Positions 42,626-53,306 of a stretch of 64,000 nucleotides of DNA are shown in pieces. A program made the translations under genes and the position numbers. Position 1 is the first letter of the stretch; each line of letters begins with the position of its first letter. Source of the stretch: Neoceratodus forsteri (Eukaryota > Chordata > Ceratodontiformes > Ceratodontidae). The stretch covers positions 1,799,556,967 to 1,799,620,966 of the forward strand of contig CM057450.1 of the NCBI GenBank assembly GCA_016271365.2, written 5' to 3'. Below the pieces are notes generated by a model. That model made no database searches and had not been told where the DNA came from. It saw only the letters and a list, made by a program, of their open reading frames with translations.

Positions 42626-45600
42626 CTAGGCGGAGCTGGTTACCAGTGCAAGCACAGGTACTGGACCTGAATGCGGGAAGCAGTTACACGCTTCTTTGAT
42701 TGTGCGGGAATATAGTGTCTTGAAAGCATTTAGACAGATTAAATTGCTTAATTTGAGACTTTTTTGCAGATTGTTCCATAAGGTAGGCAGCATAAAGCTT
42801 ATAGCTGCCCTACCAAATCGATATTTTGCCTTGGGCACTTGAAGTGTTATAAATGAGTAACTTCTTAGTGCGTATTTCCCGACTACACTTAGGGATAGAC
42901 AGCAGAAGATATAGTGAGGCGGTTTATTAGAGATAGCTCTATATGTCCAGAGTGTGGCATTTCTGTGATGCCTGAGCTTGAGGGAGGTCCATCCCACAGC
43001 TGCATATAGGGTACAGTGATGCATGGCAAAGGGAAGTCCCGTAATAAACCTCAGTGCTCAATGGTAGAGCGTGTCCAGCTTTGCCATGTATGAGGTGGGG
43101 CACTGGCTGTACAGAAAATCAGTGTAATCAACCAGCGATAGAAAAGTTGATTGGACCAGCCGTAGCCTGGCATCTCTGGTGAGAAATCGGTTAATTCTAA
43201 AAAAAAGACCTAGCCTTTGTCGGAGTCGTTTTAGCAAATCCTCGATATGTTCAATGAAAGAGAGTCTGTGGTCTATCCATACTCCCAGATACTTGAATTT
43301 TGTAACAAATTCTAATTTTTCTCCTAGAACTGTGGTCATCTGGGGAAATGTCCCACTAGACACAGGGTTTGCTGTATGGGTGAATGGAGAGAGGAGCATC
43401 ACTTTTGTTTTATTGGCGTTCAAGAGTAACTTTTTTTGTAGAAGTTGGCTTTGCAGAAGGTTGAATTCAGACTGGAGATCGTTGCAGGCAGCTTCGAACA
43501 TTGGCGACTCAAATAGAGGACTATATCATCTGCGAACAGATGAATGCTGGCATTTTTAATACAGTGGTTGATATTATTAATGTAGATTGCTAATAGTAGG
43601 GGACCTAATATAGATCCCTGGGGTACCCCTCTTTGAAGAGTTTTTAAAGGAGATAGACCTCCTTCAGCTTTAACTTGCTGAAGGCACCCTGTAAGATAGT
43701 CTGTGAACCAACGCAGTGAATAAGGATCCACACCTATGTTTCGTAGGGAGGAGAGGAGCAGGCTATGGTCGATGGTGTCGAAAGCCTTGCTTAGATCTAC
43801 GAAAACAGCACAAATAAAGTTTCTGTTCTCAAGATCACACTGCCAATCATTGGTTACTTTAGCGAGATAGTGCTATGTTTAACTCTGAATCCGGACTGCA
43901 AAAGATTTACCAGTTTCATTGATTCATGGTAAGCTGTCAGCTGTGCGTTTACAATTTTCTCCAGAAGTTTGGACAATACTGGAAGGAGAGAAACTGGCCT
44001 GTAGTTTTTGAGAGCACAGGGGTCACCCAATTTGAACAGTGGGATGACATGTGCTGTCTTCCATACAGGTGGTAAGATGCCCTGGGACAGGGATAAATTA
44101 AATAGGTGGGTAGTGGGTACTGCTAGGACATGGTAGGCAATTTTGAACAAGTAAGGGTCTAGGGTGTAGGCCCCAGCACTTTTTCTAATGTCTAGTTGTA
44201 GCAAGAGGTCCTCAACCTCTTTCAATGAGGCAGGCTGAAGCGTAGATAGCAAGAAAGTGGTGGATGCTTCAGAAAGGTGGTTGGCAATCTGAGAGTGAAG
44301 TTTGTTTGCAGGGGAGTTATCAAATTCCAGGCCTGCGGTAGCAAAATGGTTATTAAATGAATCAAGTATACGCACCTTTTCGGTGATAGTTGAGTTGCCA
44401 GATGTAATCTTGGTAGAGAGGGAGTTTCCTGGGGAGTGGCCTAACAGATTGTTAATAGTGTTCCAGAACTTAATTGGGCTCTTCATGGCTGAGTCAAGTT
44501 CGGAGCTGAAGAAAGTAGCCTTCAATTCTCTGATTGATTTAGTGCATAAATTTCATAACCTCCTGAACTGATTCTAGTCCTTAGGAGTGTTCGGTCTGTG
44601 TGCTTTTTCCAAAGCATATCCCTTTCTAGGAGCAGAGACTTGATTTGAGGGGAGAATCATTTACAGGTTTTGTTCCTAGCCCGAACTTTAATCAAGGGAG
44701 CATACTTATTAAGGGCCCCCGACAGGATGCCATGGAATATATTGTAAGCTGATGTAACCGTTTTGGCCAGGTAGAAATTCTGCCACTGTGGGGAGTGCTT
44801 GAGCTCATTTAGCTAGGTGGATTCATTGAAGCTGTGCCTGGAACTCTTCATAGAAAACTTAGTCATGGGTGATGAGTTATTGGTTGATCTTATTGCCACA
44901 ATAAAGCAATGGTCACTGATGTCTGAGAAGAAGGCATCAGCGTGGGAAAAAAGATGAGGTTTGCTCACCATGAGCACATCCAAAAGAGTACTTTTGCAAG
45001 GGTTCTTTATGTTCGGGTGCGTTGGTTCAGCAATAAGTTGAGTTAACCCACGGGCATCACAGAATGATGCAAGTGGGGCTACTGCATTAGAGAGCCAGTC
45101 AAGGTTGAAGTCTCCTAGGATAATAGTTTCTGGCAGTCCTTGTCCAAGCTTGTCACTTAAATAAGACACAAGCTGCAAACCAGTGGACGGTGACCTATAG
45201 CATCCTATTACGCAAAGTGCACTAGTCTGTGTAATCTCCACTTTGAGTATTAGACATTCAAATTCACTGGCGACAGATGACGAGGATAAGCAGGAAGCTG
45301 CAAATTTATCCTTGACATAGATAGCTACCCGTCCTCCTCTAGTTTGCCTGTCAGCTCTGAACAAGGCATAGTTGGGGATGTTTACTTCCCTATTTGGGGT
45401 GCCAGGTCTAAGCCAGGTTTCAGAAATCACTAGTTCATCAGGAGAGATATGATTTATCCAGGCTTGGATCAAGGTGATCTTTTTTAAGGGGCTGCATACA
45501 TTAATATGCAGGAAGCTCATTCCTTTTAGATTTGCTAGTTCTGCCTGAGATGCGATAGCTTCTGGAGGGCCAGGGTTAAGTTCTACATTGCCTGAGCATA

Positions 45601-45714
45601 GCAGAAGGATAAGCAGGATTTTTCCAAGTGCGTCAATCGTAAGCTTAAAGTTCCTGCTTTTTTTATGTCTAATAGATGTGTTGTCTTTAGAGAGAGGAAC
45701 ATTGCCACAATATT
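42626..45714 (-). pseudogene. L2-like LINE copy 3 ORF (2A-like, APE, RT)
   Basis: The frame is open from about 45714 (after a TAA) and reads KILLILLLCSGNVELNPGP, then SFLHINVCSPLKKITLIQAW and DELVISETWLRPGTP (endonuclease, with catalytic Glu), ETIILGDFNLDWLSN and FFSDISDHCFIVAI (44813-45520). RT follows at 43854-44525 (KTAHVIPLFKLGDPCALK, NYRPVSLLPVLSKLLEKI), 43420-43731 (LQRGVPQGSILGPLL, HLFADDIVLYLS) and 43058-43501 (FVTKFKYLGVWIDHRLS). The C-terminus is at 42626-43024 (AVGWTSLKLRHHRN, PTLWNNLQKSLKL). The first in-frame ATG is at 45520, after the 2A-like motif. A few frameshifts disable it. Confidence 0.88.
45566..45592 (-). other. 2A-like ribosome-skipping motif (GNVELNPGP)
   Basis: Minus-strand codons give G-N-V-E-L-N-P-G-P after ILLILLLCS, in frame with the endonuclease. 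As in the copy at 33525, Asn occupies the usual Asp position. Confidence 0.8.
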
Positions 45715-45792
45715 ATTTCTGTACTACTGTAATTTGTAAAGTTGCTTTGCCTTTCTTTACTTTGAAACCTCCTGGGTCACTCCTGAAAATAG

Positions 45793-46075
45793 GAATATAG
45801 AAACACAGAAACGTAGACTTTGATGGCAGATAAGGACTGCTTGGCCCACCTAGTCTGCCCATTTCCCTACCTACTGGATAAGCTACAGACCCTAGTTAAC
45901 CAACACCTTATTTCTTCCTATCCCCCACAGGAATTGCCTTATGTCTGTCCCGTGCATTCTTGAATTCTCCCACAGTTTTAGACCCCACAACCTCCTCAGG
46001 AAGGTGGTTCCATGCGTCCACCACCCTCTCTGTGAAAAAATACTTCCTCACATTGCCCTTGAGCTGTCCACCCTC
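45793..46075 (-). mobile_element. CR1 3' end fragment
   Basis: The left edge has GAAACACAGAAACGTAGAC and the standard CR1 3' UTR (GCAGATAAGGACTGCTTGGC, as in CR1 copy 3). The minus-strand frame to 46093 gives RKYFFTERVVDAWNHLPEEV then GEFKNARDRHK, the extreme C-terminus of ORF2. Nothing upstream survives. Confidence 0.9.
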
Positions 46076-46109
46076 TATTTGACTAGTGTGCATAGCCAGT
46101 CAATCAACA

Positions 46110-46345
46110 CTAAATAATTAAAAAACGAGGTCCAATCTTCCTGTTCTGGTGGTGGTTCAGGTGAATGTTAAAGATCCCATAGTACTTCTCGAAGAGTAAG
46201 AGAATTTCTCTGGTGTCCTGGCCAAATTTCCACCTTTTACTAAAAATGTCACTGGTAGCTTAATCTGGTTCAGTTTCAGTTGGTTTCCATCTGTATCTCC
46301 CCTTCCCACTCTCAGGATGTGGCTGAAAATAGGCAGACTTTTACT
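46110..46345 (+). mobile_element. tRNA-derived SINE (second family), 3' part
   Basis: It shares ATGTTAAAGATCCCATAG, CTTCTCGAAGAGTAAGAGAA, GGTGTCCTGGCCAAATTTCC, GCTTAATCTGGTTCAG and GGCTGAAAATAGGCAG with the SINE at 52862-53105 plus 58685-58835. The tRNA head is missing. The central TTAAAGATCCCATGGCAC-type core is widespread in vertebrate SINEs; I cannot name the exact family. Confidence 0.75.
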
Positions 46346-46479
46346 AGCCCTCCTTCCTGTGCAAGCTACAAGTGACGGGGAACCACCCCCCTGGGAAGCA
46401 GAGGGTGAAATCACAAGCATGCACACAGCACACATGACCCCTAAGCCCCTCCCCCCACAGAGTAGGCCTCTCTGTTGGG

Positions 46480-47700
46480 TTTTACCATCTCTGAGCTTCG
46501 TGGTATGTCCTTCCACCCTGCTGCAGGATGCCAGATCAAAGACCACTGTCTGTTTAAAATTGCTGATACCTTGAGTATGTGAAATATTGACATTATGACC
46601 CTTCTCAGCTTCACGTGAAGGGCTGCCAGCCTTTCCTCATAGCTTTCGTCTTCATACTCCTGATCATTTTGGTGGCACTGTGCTGCACTCTTTTGACTGC
46701 CAAGATGTCCTGAGTAGCCTAGAACTGCACTGCATGTCATGCTTAGTCCCTTATCTGTTGGGACCCCAGATCCTTATCACTGTAGCAAGAGCTCACACCA
46801 TGTGTAAGCCTTACCTTTGTTTTTCCTCCCCAAGTGTAGCCCCTTGCATTTGACCACATTACATCTAAGACCCCAAGAGTCCAACCAATCAGTCAGCTTG
46901 TTCACATCCCCTTGAAGTTTGTCCCCATTCTTAAGAAATCCTCCACCCTGGCCAGTTTTAGTGTAAGCAGCGAATTTAGGAAGCCTGCTGGAGATTCCAG
47001 CTTCCAAACTGTTGATGAAAATGTTGAACAGCACTGATTCCCTGAGGTGTGCTGTTAAGTACCCTTCTCCTCTTGAAGTAGCGCTTGTCCACCACAACCC
47101 TCTGCTTCCTGCTTCCAAGTCAGTCAGCAATCTACCTTGTGTGTGCTTTGTGTATACTGCACTGGCAGACTTTTCCCAGATGTTTTTCATATGCCACAGG
47201 TTCAAAAGCCTCACTAAACTCCAGACAAATTATCTCTACAGCTCTGCCCCTGTCCACTGGCCTGGTCCCTCACTTGAAGAAGGAGATCAGGTTGTTTTTT
47301 TACAGTCTGGCCATCATAAAGCCGTGCTGAAAGGGACAAGAAGCTTGACCTCAACCAATAGCTGATAATTATGTCCTTGATAATGTCTTGCAGGACCTTT
47401 CCCAGCACTGATATCTGTTCGAATGACCTGTAGTTCCCAGGTCTGACCTCATCCACTTCTAGAAGATGGGGGACAAACTGATCACTTTCCAGTGTTCTGG
47501 TACCACACCTATCCTGACAGACTTACAAAACATTTCTGCAAATGGACCTGTCAACTTTATGATCCTGGAGTATATCCTGTCCACCCACTGGGACTTCCCT
47601 TGGTCAATCTTACCAAGTAGGCAGCTAGAAGATGTGTTCCAATATATAGAAATGGAGCTCTGTCATGCACTAACATCCTAATTCAGCTGCTGTTGAGACA
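46480..47700 (-). mobile_element. Ancient CR1-like LINE, RT to C-terminus
   Basis: Weak but ordered minus-strand similarity to CR1 ORF2 is visible. Near 47214-47456 is DEVRPGNYRSFEQISVLGKV (usual GNYRPVSLTSVVGK). Near 46777-47214 are LFNIFINSLEAG, FAAYTK for the FADDTK region, and KLTDWLDSWGLRCNVVKCK. At 46441-46740 are a C-terminal KAGSPS-type region and FDLASCSRVEGHTTKLRDGK. Many stops and indels mark this as much older than the other CR1 copies. Confidence 0.7.
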
Positions 47701-48794
47701 ACTAGTGCTGCACTTGTTTTTGGAGAGGGTGTCGTTTTCCAGAAGAGAATGACTTAAGTGTCCCATATTTTTGTTACCATGCTTATCACTGCAGTGACCT
47801 TCTGGTTGTCCTTTAGGGAACCATGAACAGGGAGTCTAAGGCAACAAGCAAACATGGGATAGGGAAAACAAGTCCCTCTTCTAGAGACTTCACTATATTT
47901 GTAGCACTGTCAGACACCAAAATCCATACCTTAAGTCAAGGGTGCCAGAAGGTTCTGAAATGTGGTAGGGCCAATGGGATGTACACTCTGGCACTGCCCC
48001 TCCCCATTGACTCCACCCCAACCCCACCCAATTGACTCCACCCACATGATCCACTCTCCCCATCATCTGCCCCTCCCCCACCAAATTTCTTCAGCCAGAT
48101 TTTGACAGTCATACAGAGATAAATTCAGTAATAAATTCAGTAACATAAGCATTAAATGCACAGCAACAAACAGCAATATTAAAATGTATTTATTATCAAC
48201 TAGGAAGCAATACAGAAAAGATAAAAAATAGATGCAATACAGTCACAACTCACAAATAATTGTCTGTCTACAATAGGCACAAGAGGGTGGAAGCACGGGT
48301 CAGCCTTAAAGGGACATTGTCAACCTTTTTTTTGCATCATATTTTTAGGTAAATACCCACATTTTATGATTGCTTACCTCCTCTTTAATTCATTATAAAA
48401 AGGCTCTCAGAAATGCTACAATCTGATTGGCTGTTAGGATTCCAACAGCCTTACGTTAATCCCTGTTATACTGGCATGTACATCCTGATCATCATGGCAC
48501 ATGAACTCTTCCTGTCAGCATTCCATTCTCTAGCATTGCTGAATGACTGGAATGATGCATTCTGATTCTGAAACAACATTCTTAAACTGCTGCTAGAAGA
48601 ATTAGTTTATTTAAAAAAATCTTCCTCTCAATCAGGAAAATATTAAAAAAGTATACTTTTAACACTTTTCTTTCGGAATAATTTTTGTAATAGTAATAAG
48701 GCACCTCCAAGAGTTAGATTACCAGTCAGTTAATCACCCCTTAGGGGCAATATGGCACTTGGCTGTGCCTCGTGCCACATTACACCCCTTGAGG
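47701..48794. other. Unassigned DNA
   Basis: No gene recognised. It includes a C-rich low-complexity stretch at about 47990-48080 and, at 48306, TTAAAGGGACATTGTCAACC, a form seen at ends of some TTAA-targeting DNA elements, but I found no inverted partner. Confidence 0.35.
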
Positions 48795-50215
48795 ATGATT
48801 AGGAAAGGCAAGGCAAATTTTATTTTTATGGCACCCAATCCTGGAGGCTCTGGGCGCCTAACAAAGAATTACAGATAAAACAATGAATTAAATTTCTATA
48901 AATAACAACTAAATAAAATTAGAGTTCCAATAATACAATTCTCTAATAGTCCTGATCATTCTATATAGGCCAGACTGAAGAGGTGTGCCTTTAACTTCTG
49001 TCTGAAAACACTGATTGAAGAACCTTCCGGACTACAGCTGGAAACGTGTTCCACGGGCTCGGCCCAGAGACACTAAAAGCTTGGTCACCAGATGTCTTGA
49101 GCCAAACTCTGGGAACATCCAGGAGGCACCTTGAGGAGTAGAGGGAGCGAGCAGAGGTCACAGTTGTCAGGAGCTCTGACAGGTAGCCAGGACCCAGCCC
49201 ATATAGGGCCTTATAGGTGAGCAAGCCCTCCTTGAAAAGGACCCTCCACCTGATCCCCAGCCAGTACAGAGCACGCAGGACCAGGGTCACATGACAGGAC
49301 CTAGACAGACCCATCAGCAACCGGGCCGTTGTCTTATCTGGGTTTAGTATCAGCCAGTTGGAAGCCATCCAGTCATCGATTTCAGCCAGACAGATGTTAA
49401 GCATGTCAACAGCATCAGATGTTCCAGGTGCAAATGACAACTACAGCTGGGTGTCATCTGCATAGCAGTGAAACGCCACACTGTGTTGTCAAATGATCTC
49501 ATCCAGCGGCAGCATGTACACTGCAAACAGCGTTGGCGACAAGATCGAGCCCTGTGGAACTCCACATGATAGGGGCATTGGGGAAGAGAAATTCCCCATC
49601 ACCACTTGCTGCACTCTATCAGAGAGACAGGACTCAAACCATCTGTTGACAACCCCAACGAGTCCACAAAACTCACAGAGCCGATCAAGAAGCACGACGT
49701 GGCCCATGGTGTCAAATGCTGATGAGAGATCGAGGAGCACAAGAACTGACCTGTCTCTTCTATCTCTGGCCCTGAGCAGATCATTATGTACTCTAACTAG
49801 AGCTGTTTCTGTACTGTGTCTGGCCTGAAAACCCGACTAAAATTGCTCATAGATGTTGAAGAACACAAGGCGATCCTTGAGCTGTTGTGCCACTAATTTC
49901 TCCACAATCTTGCTCAAGAAAGGGAGGTTGGAGATTGGACAGTAATTCACCAGGACATCTGAGTCGAGAGAAGACTTCTTAAGAAGGGGTTTCACCAGCG
50001 CTTCTTTCAAAGCTGCTGGGAATACCCACTCCACCATCGAGCACCTGATAATCCCAGTGAACACAGAGCCAACAGCCTCGGTGCATCCCATTAAGAAAAG
50101 TGTTGGGGCTGGGTCCAGTTCACAAAATCTGTGCTTCAGCTCTAAGATCACCTCTGTCACCTCAGACACCTCTACTGGCCTAAACCACTGATAACCCCTA
50201 GTCATGCCTTATTAC
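48795..50215 (-). mobile_element. L2 LINE, 5'-truncated
   Basis: On the minus strand, 49837-50205 gives VKPLLKKSSLDSDVLVNY then PISNLPFLSKIVEKLVAQQL. 49489-49740 gives LLDLSSAFDTMGHVVLLDRL, LSCGVPQGSILSPTLFAVYM and LPLDEII. 48991-49440 gives MLNICLAEIDDWMASNWLIL then NPDKTTARLL, and a C-terminal LLTYKALYGLGPGYLSELL. These are characteristic of the vertebrate L2 clade, distinct from the 2A-bearing L2-like family. The YADD motif falls at a frameshift near 49460. The 3' end has the GGCAAGGCAAATTTTATTTT tail region. Confidence 0.9.
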
Positions 50216-52861
50216 TTAAGCATTTTGTGATGTAAGATGGCCATGAGGGTGGGTGGCTTCTGCAACAGAAAGGATCATATCTGTACAGAATAGACACCCC
50301 CATGACCACCACTATTAGGATAAAGCAGCAGTATTTATTAGTAACCATACACATTTTTCATTTGTCATTTTCTGGCAAAAATATCAAGATACATATTTTT
50401 CATTTTCTTTCATTCCTGACTGAGCACACTGGTAGGAGAAGTTAAAAAAAGGAAAGAAAACCCACCAGTTGCATTTTGCATTTTTTTTCCAGGTGACCAG
50501 GAGTAGGAGAACAGGTGACCAGCACTCCCCTTCCCGTCCGCTTCAGTCCCTTTGCAATTTCACAATCAACCAACAACTACCATATAGCAATCCAGCTTCG
50601 GCTTGGATCCCACATCGAAGATAACAGTCCTGGATAAATAAACTAATGGGGCAGCTGAAGCATACAAACTGGAAGTCATTGAGGTCACACCACAGTCGGC
50701 GGTCAGCACCTAGAGAGCATATTCAAATTTCACCAACATGCAATGTCACATAAATCCAAACTGCGACCACCACCACAGCTTTTATGATAAAAAATCCCTC
50801 CCCTCCCATCTGTGACTTGGGCTCGGCTTGTACCACACTCCTTCTAGCTACATAGCTGTGATGCCAACAAAACTGCTTCCTGCTGCCAACAACAGCTCCT
50901 AATGGCTACTGTCTGCATCTGTGGCTGTGCAGATGCACTCAGCCATCAGCCTCTCACAAGACTGTTCTACAGTACTTGCTGTTGCAGGGGGCATGCCACA
51001 CACAACAGGATTTTGCACCTCCAACTCATCATACAAACTGAATAAAAAAAAGGAATTGTACTGGTTTTTAATAATGGTTAATGTTTATACTTAGTTAACT
51101 TAAAAAAAATAATACTATTGTGGAAATTTCATTTACTTGTAATAAAGCCTGTCACAGCCAAGCCAGAAGCACAGAACAGTTTACCAAAATACCAACTTTG
51201 TGCAAAAACAGTTTTTTTATACTGTAGGCTGAGGAGCACTGATGCACAGAACAGACACAGGCAGCAGCAGGTTGGAAGATGATCTCTACTTGAGTTGTCT
51301 GTCTCACTCTCAAGTACCTTAATTCAATTAATATGCAATGCAGCATACTGTACATTGTATTGTAAATAATAGTATTAATATTATTTATTGTTCATTTGCC
51401 AAAAGAGGGGACCGGTGGGAAACCAAATAAGTTAAAAGCAAACCAGAAGCAGAAGCAGAGAAGTCACCCACGTGGGTGCACTTACCTTCAAATTGCAGAC
51501 TTTGCAGTCAGGCACTTGACCAGCTAAAGACAGGCAGACAGTCCTCCTTTGTGCTGCTTCAAAAGGTCTCTTCTTCTTTCAATTCTTTTGTTCTGTTTTG
51601 TTTTAATACCTATACATAGACTAAATGAATATGAAACAATGGGGACCCTGCCCTGCCCAGGTGCCCAGCGGTCCAGCAGCACACAGGCTAGCCAGCCCAA
51701 TCAAGTGATTGCTCTTTTTTGATATTTGAAGTGAAGTCTAAGACAAGTGTGAAATATTCACACAAATTAACTGTTTAATTTTTCTTTTTTTAGGGGGGGC
51801 TAACTCGCTGAATTTCTGTTCTTCCAGTCCTTTCTCCTTTTCAGCTTGCTGTCACTGAACTGATTCTCCGATCATCCTCGTCTGGTCGTCTTCTCTCCTC
51901 TTGTCATCTCTACTCTCAGTGTCTCTCACAGGCGGCACTCCGTCCTCTCTCAAAGTCTTCTGTGATGCTTGTGCACTGCCTTCTCACTCTGGAAATCTTC
52001 TCGAGGCAGGGATGTCACGTGGTCACCACCAGCACTGACAGTGCATGCCAGATGAGGGGGAAGGACTACTATGTGTGGACCTGATATGAGGGGGATCACT
52101 TAGCACCAGGCTGCAGGGGCACAGAGGGACAAAAACAAAGATAGACTGCTCTGCTGTGCATCTGATGGGCCAAGGGAGGTGATGATGTTGGAAGAACAGA
52201 TGTCGCCATGCATACACATAGTAAACATGGAGTGGATGCTCAGCTGCTGACAGGTCACAGTCACGGTTTAAAAAGTAAGTTTTTGGAATTGAGAGAGAGA
52301 GTCTGTGTTTTTGGAGTGCTTGGCCATCGGAATGGTGTGATTTGGGACCAGGGAACCAAAACTGGGGCATCAGACGCACAGTATGTATGCTTTTTGCAAT
52401 GGAATGTTTTACAAAAAATTGCCCAGGCCATGCCCTACCTGTTTTTAAAGTGGTAGGGCCATGGCCTGGGTGCCCCCCCCCGGCTCCTGTGCTTATGCCT
52501 TAAGTCCAGTGAAAAGATCACCTGGAAATGTGTGCCCTTAGTGGACCAAATAAACAGGATGGCACACATAATTATTTTGTTCAGCTTTCTGATGCTGCAG
52601 CTGGTCACAGTAGAGAGACCCCAGTGCTTGTCATGTAATCTACAGTATGTGCACTAGTCCTCTTGTCTACTTTGTAGTGAACTCAGCCACACTCCAAATC
52701 AGAAAGTCTTTCCCAAACTGTATGTTTCACTGTCTCGTAGATCCTGGGGATGGCCATGACAAAAATGTACTCCCTATGTGGCATATTATATTTAGGGCTC
52801 AATACTGGCTAACACCTTCCAAAATGCATAACTCTCCACAAAATAGCAGTCAGCACCTACT
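50216..52861. other. Unassigned DNA, 2.6 kb
   Basis: No convincing coding region, LINE or LTR motif. The sequence is AT-rich in the first half and mixed after 51800. The minus-strand frame at 52023-52379 has no recognisable domain. This and 9950-11200 are the longest stretches without identifiable transposons, so host sequence or very old repeats are both possible. Confidence 0.4.
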
Positions 52862-53105
52862 GTATGGGTAGCACACTCGCTCTGAGACTGGGAGATCAGA
52901 GGGCTGTGGGTTCAGTTCTCACATCTGGCACTTGGGTTAATATCCCAGTACTGACACTGTAGTGCAGCATGAGAGGGATGCTGTACTTCTGAGGTGCCGT
53001 CTTTCGGATGAGACGTTAAACCAAGGTCCCATCTGCTTGGATTGGTGGTAGTTCAGATGGATGTTAAAGATCCCATGGCACTTATCGAAAAGAGTAGGGG
53101 AATTT
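52862..53105 (+). mobile_element. tRNA-derived SINE (second family), 5' part
   Basis: The head TGGGTAGCACACTCGCTCTGA (A-box-like) and GTGGGTTCAGTTCTCACA (B-box-like) indicate a tRNA-derived promoter. The body has GTGCCGTCTTTCGGATGAGA, CGTTAAACC and GTTAAAGATCCCATGGCAC. It is cut after AGAGTAGGGGAATTT at 53105 and continues at 58685 with the same 15 bases (one mismatch), so a Tx1 LINE landed inside it. Confidence 0.85.
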
Positions 53106-53306
53106 TTTATTAGAAAATAAACCATACATTAGAAAATACAAATCAGAATAACATCAGCAAATGAACAAAAGAAAATAAACTTGGTTAACACAAAATAATA
53201 CTAAGAAGGATAAATTATACATCTTGTAAAGAATTACCAACAATAGAAAAAAATCAGGTGTAGCAATTAAAAAAAAAGGAAAACCTAAGACACCCAACTT
53301 AGTAAA

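Larger units (their letters stand above)
42030..45720 (-). mobile_element. L2-like LINE copy 3, near full length (antisense)
   Basis: The 3' end at the left is an ATTG-type short tandem tail (CAATCAATCAATCAAG) next to TTTATTTAACCAGG. Moving right on the minus strand come a 3' UTR, the ORF C-terminus, RT, endonuclease and the 2A-like N-terminus. It belongs to the same family as 32716-37160 by shared motifs and order. It is uninterrupted by other elements, which makes it the best reference copy for this family in the window. Confidence 0.88.

Noticed and set aside
48306..48330. TTAAAGGGACATTGTCAACC as the end of a TTAA-type DNA transposon
   Set aside because: I found no inverted copy of this end within the following few kilobases.
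52862..52925. Possible functional tRNA gene
   Set aside because: A-box-like and B-box-like blocks are present, but the sequence continues into a SINE body and does not fold as a complete tRNA by eye.
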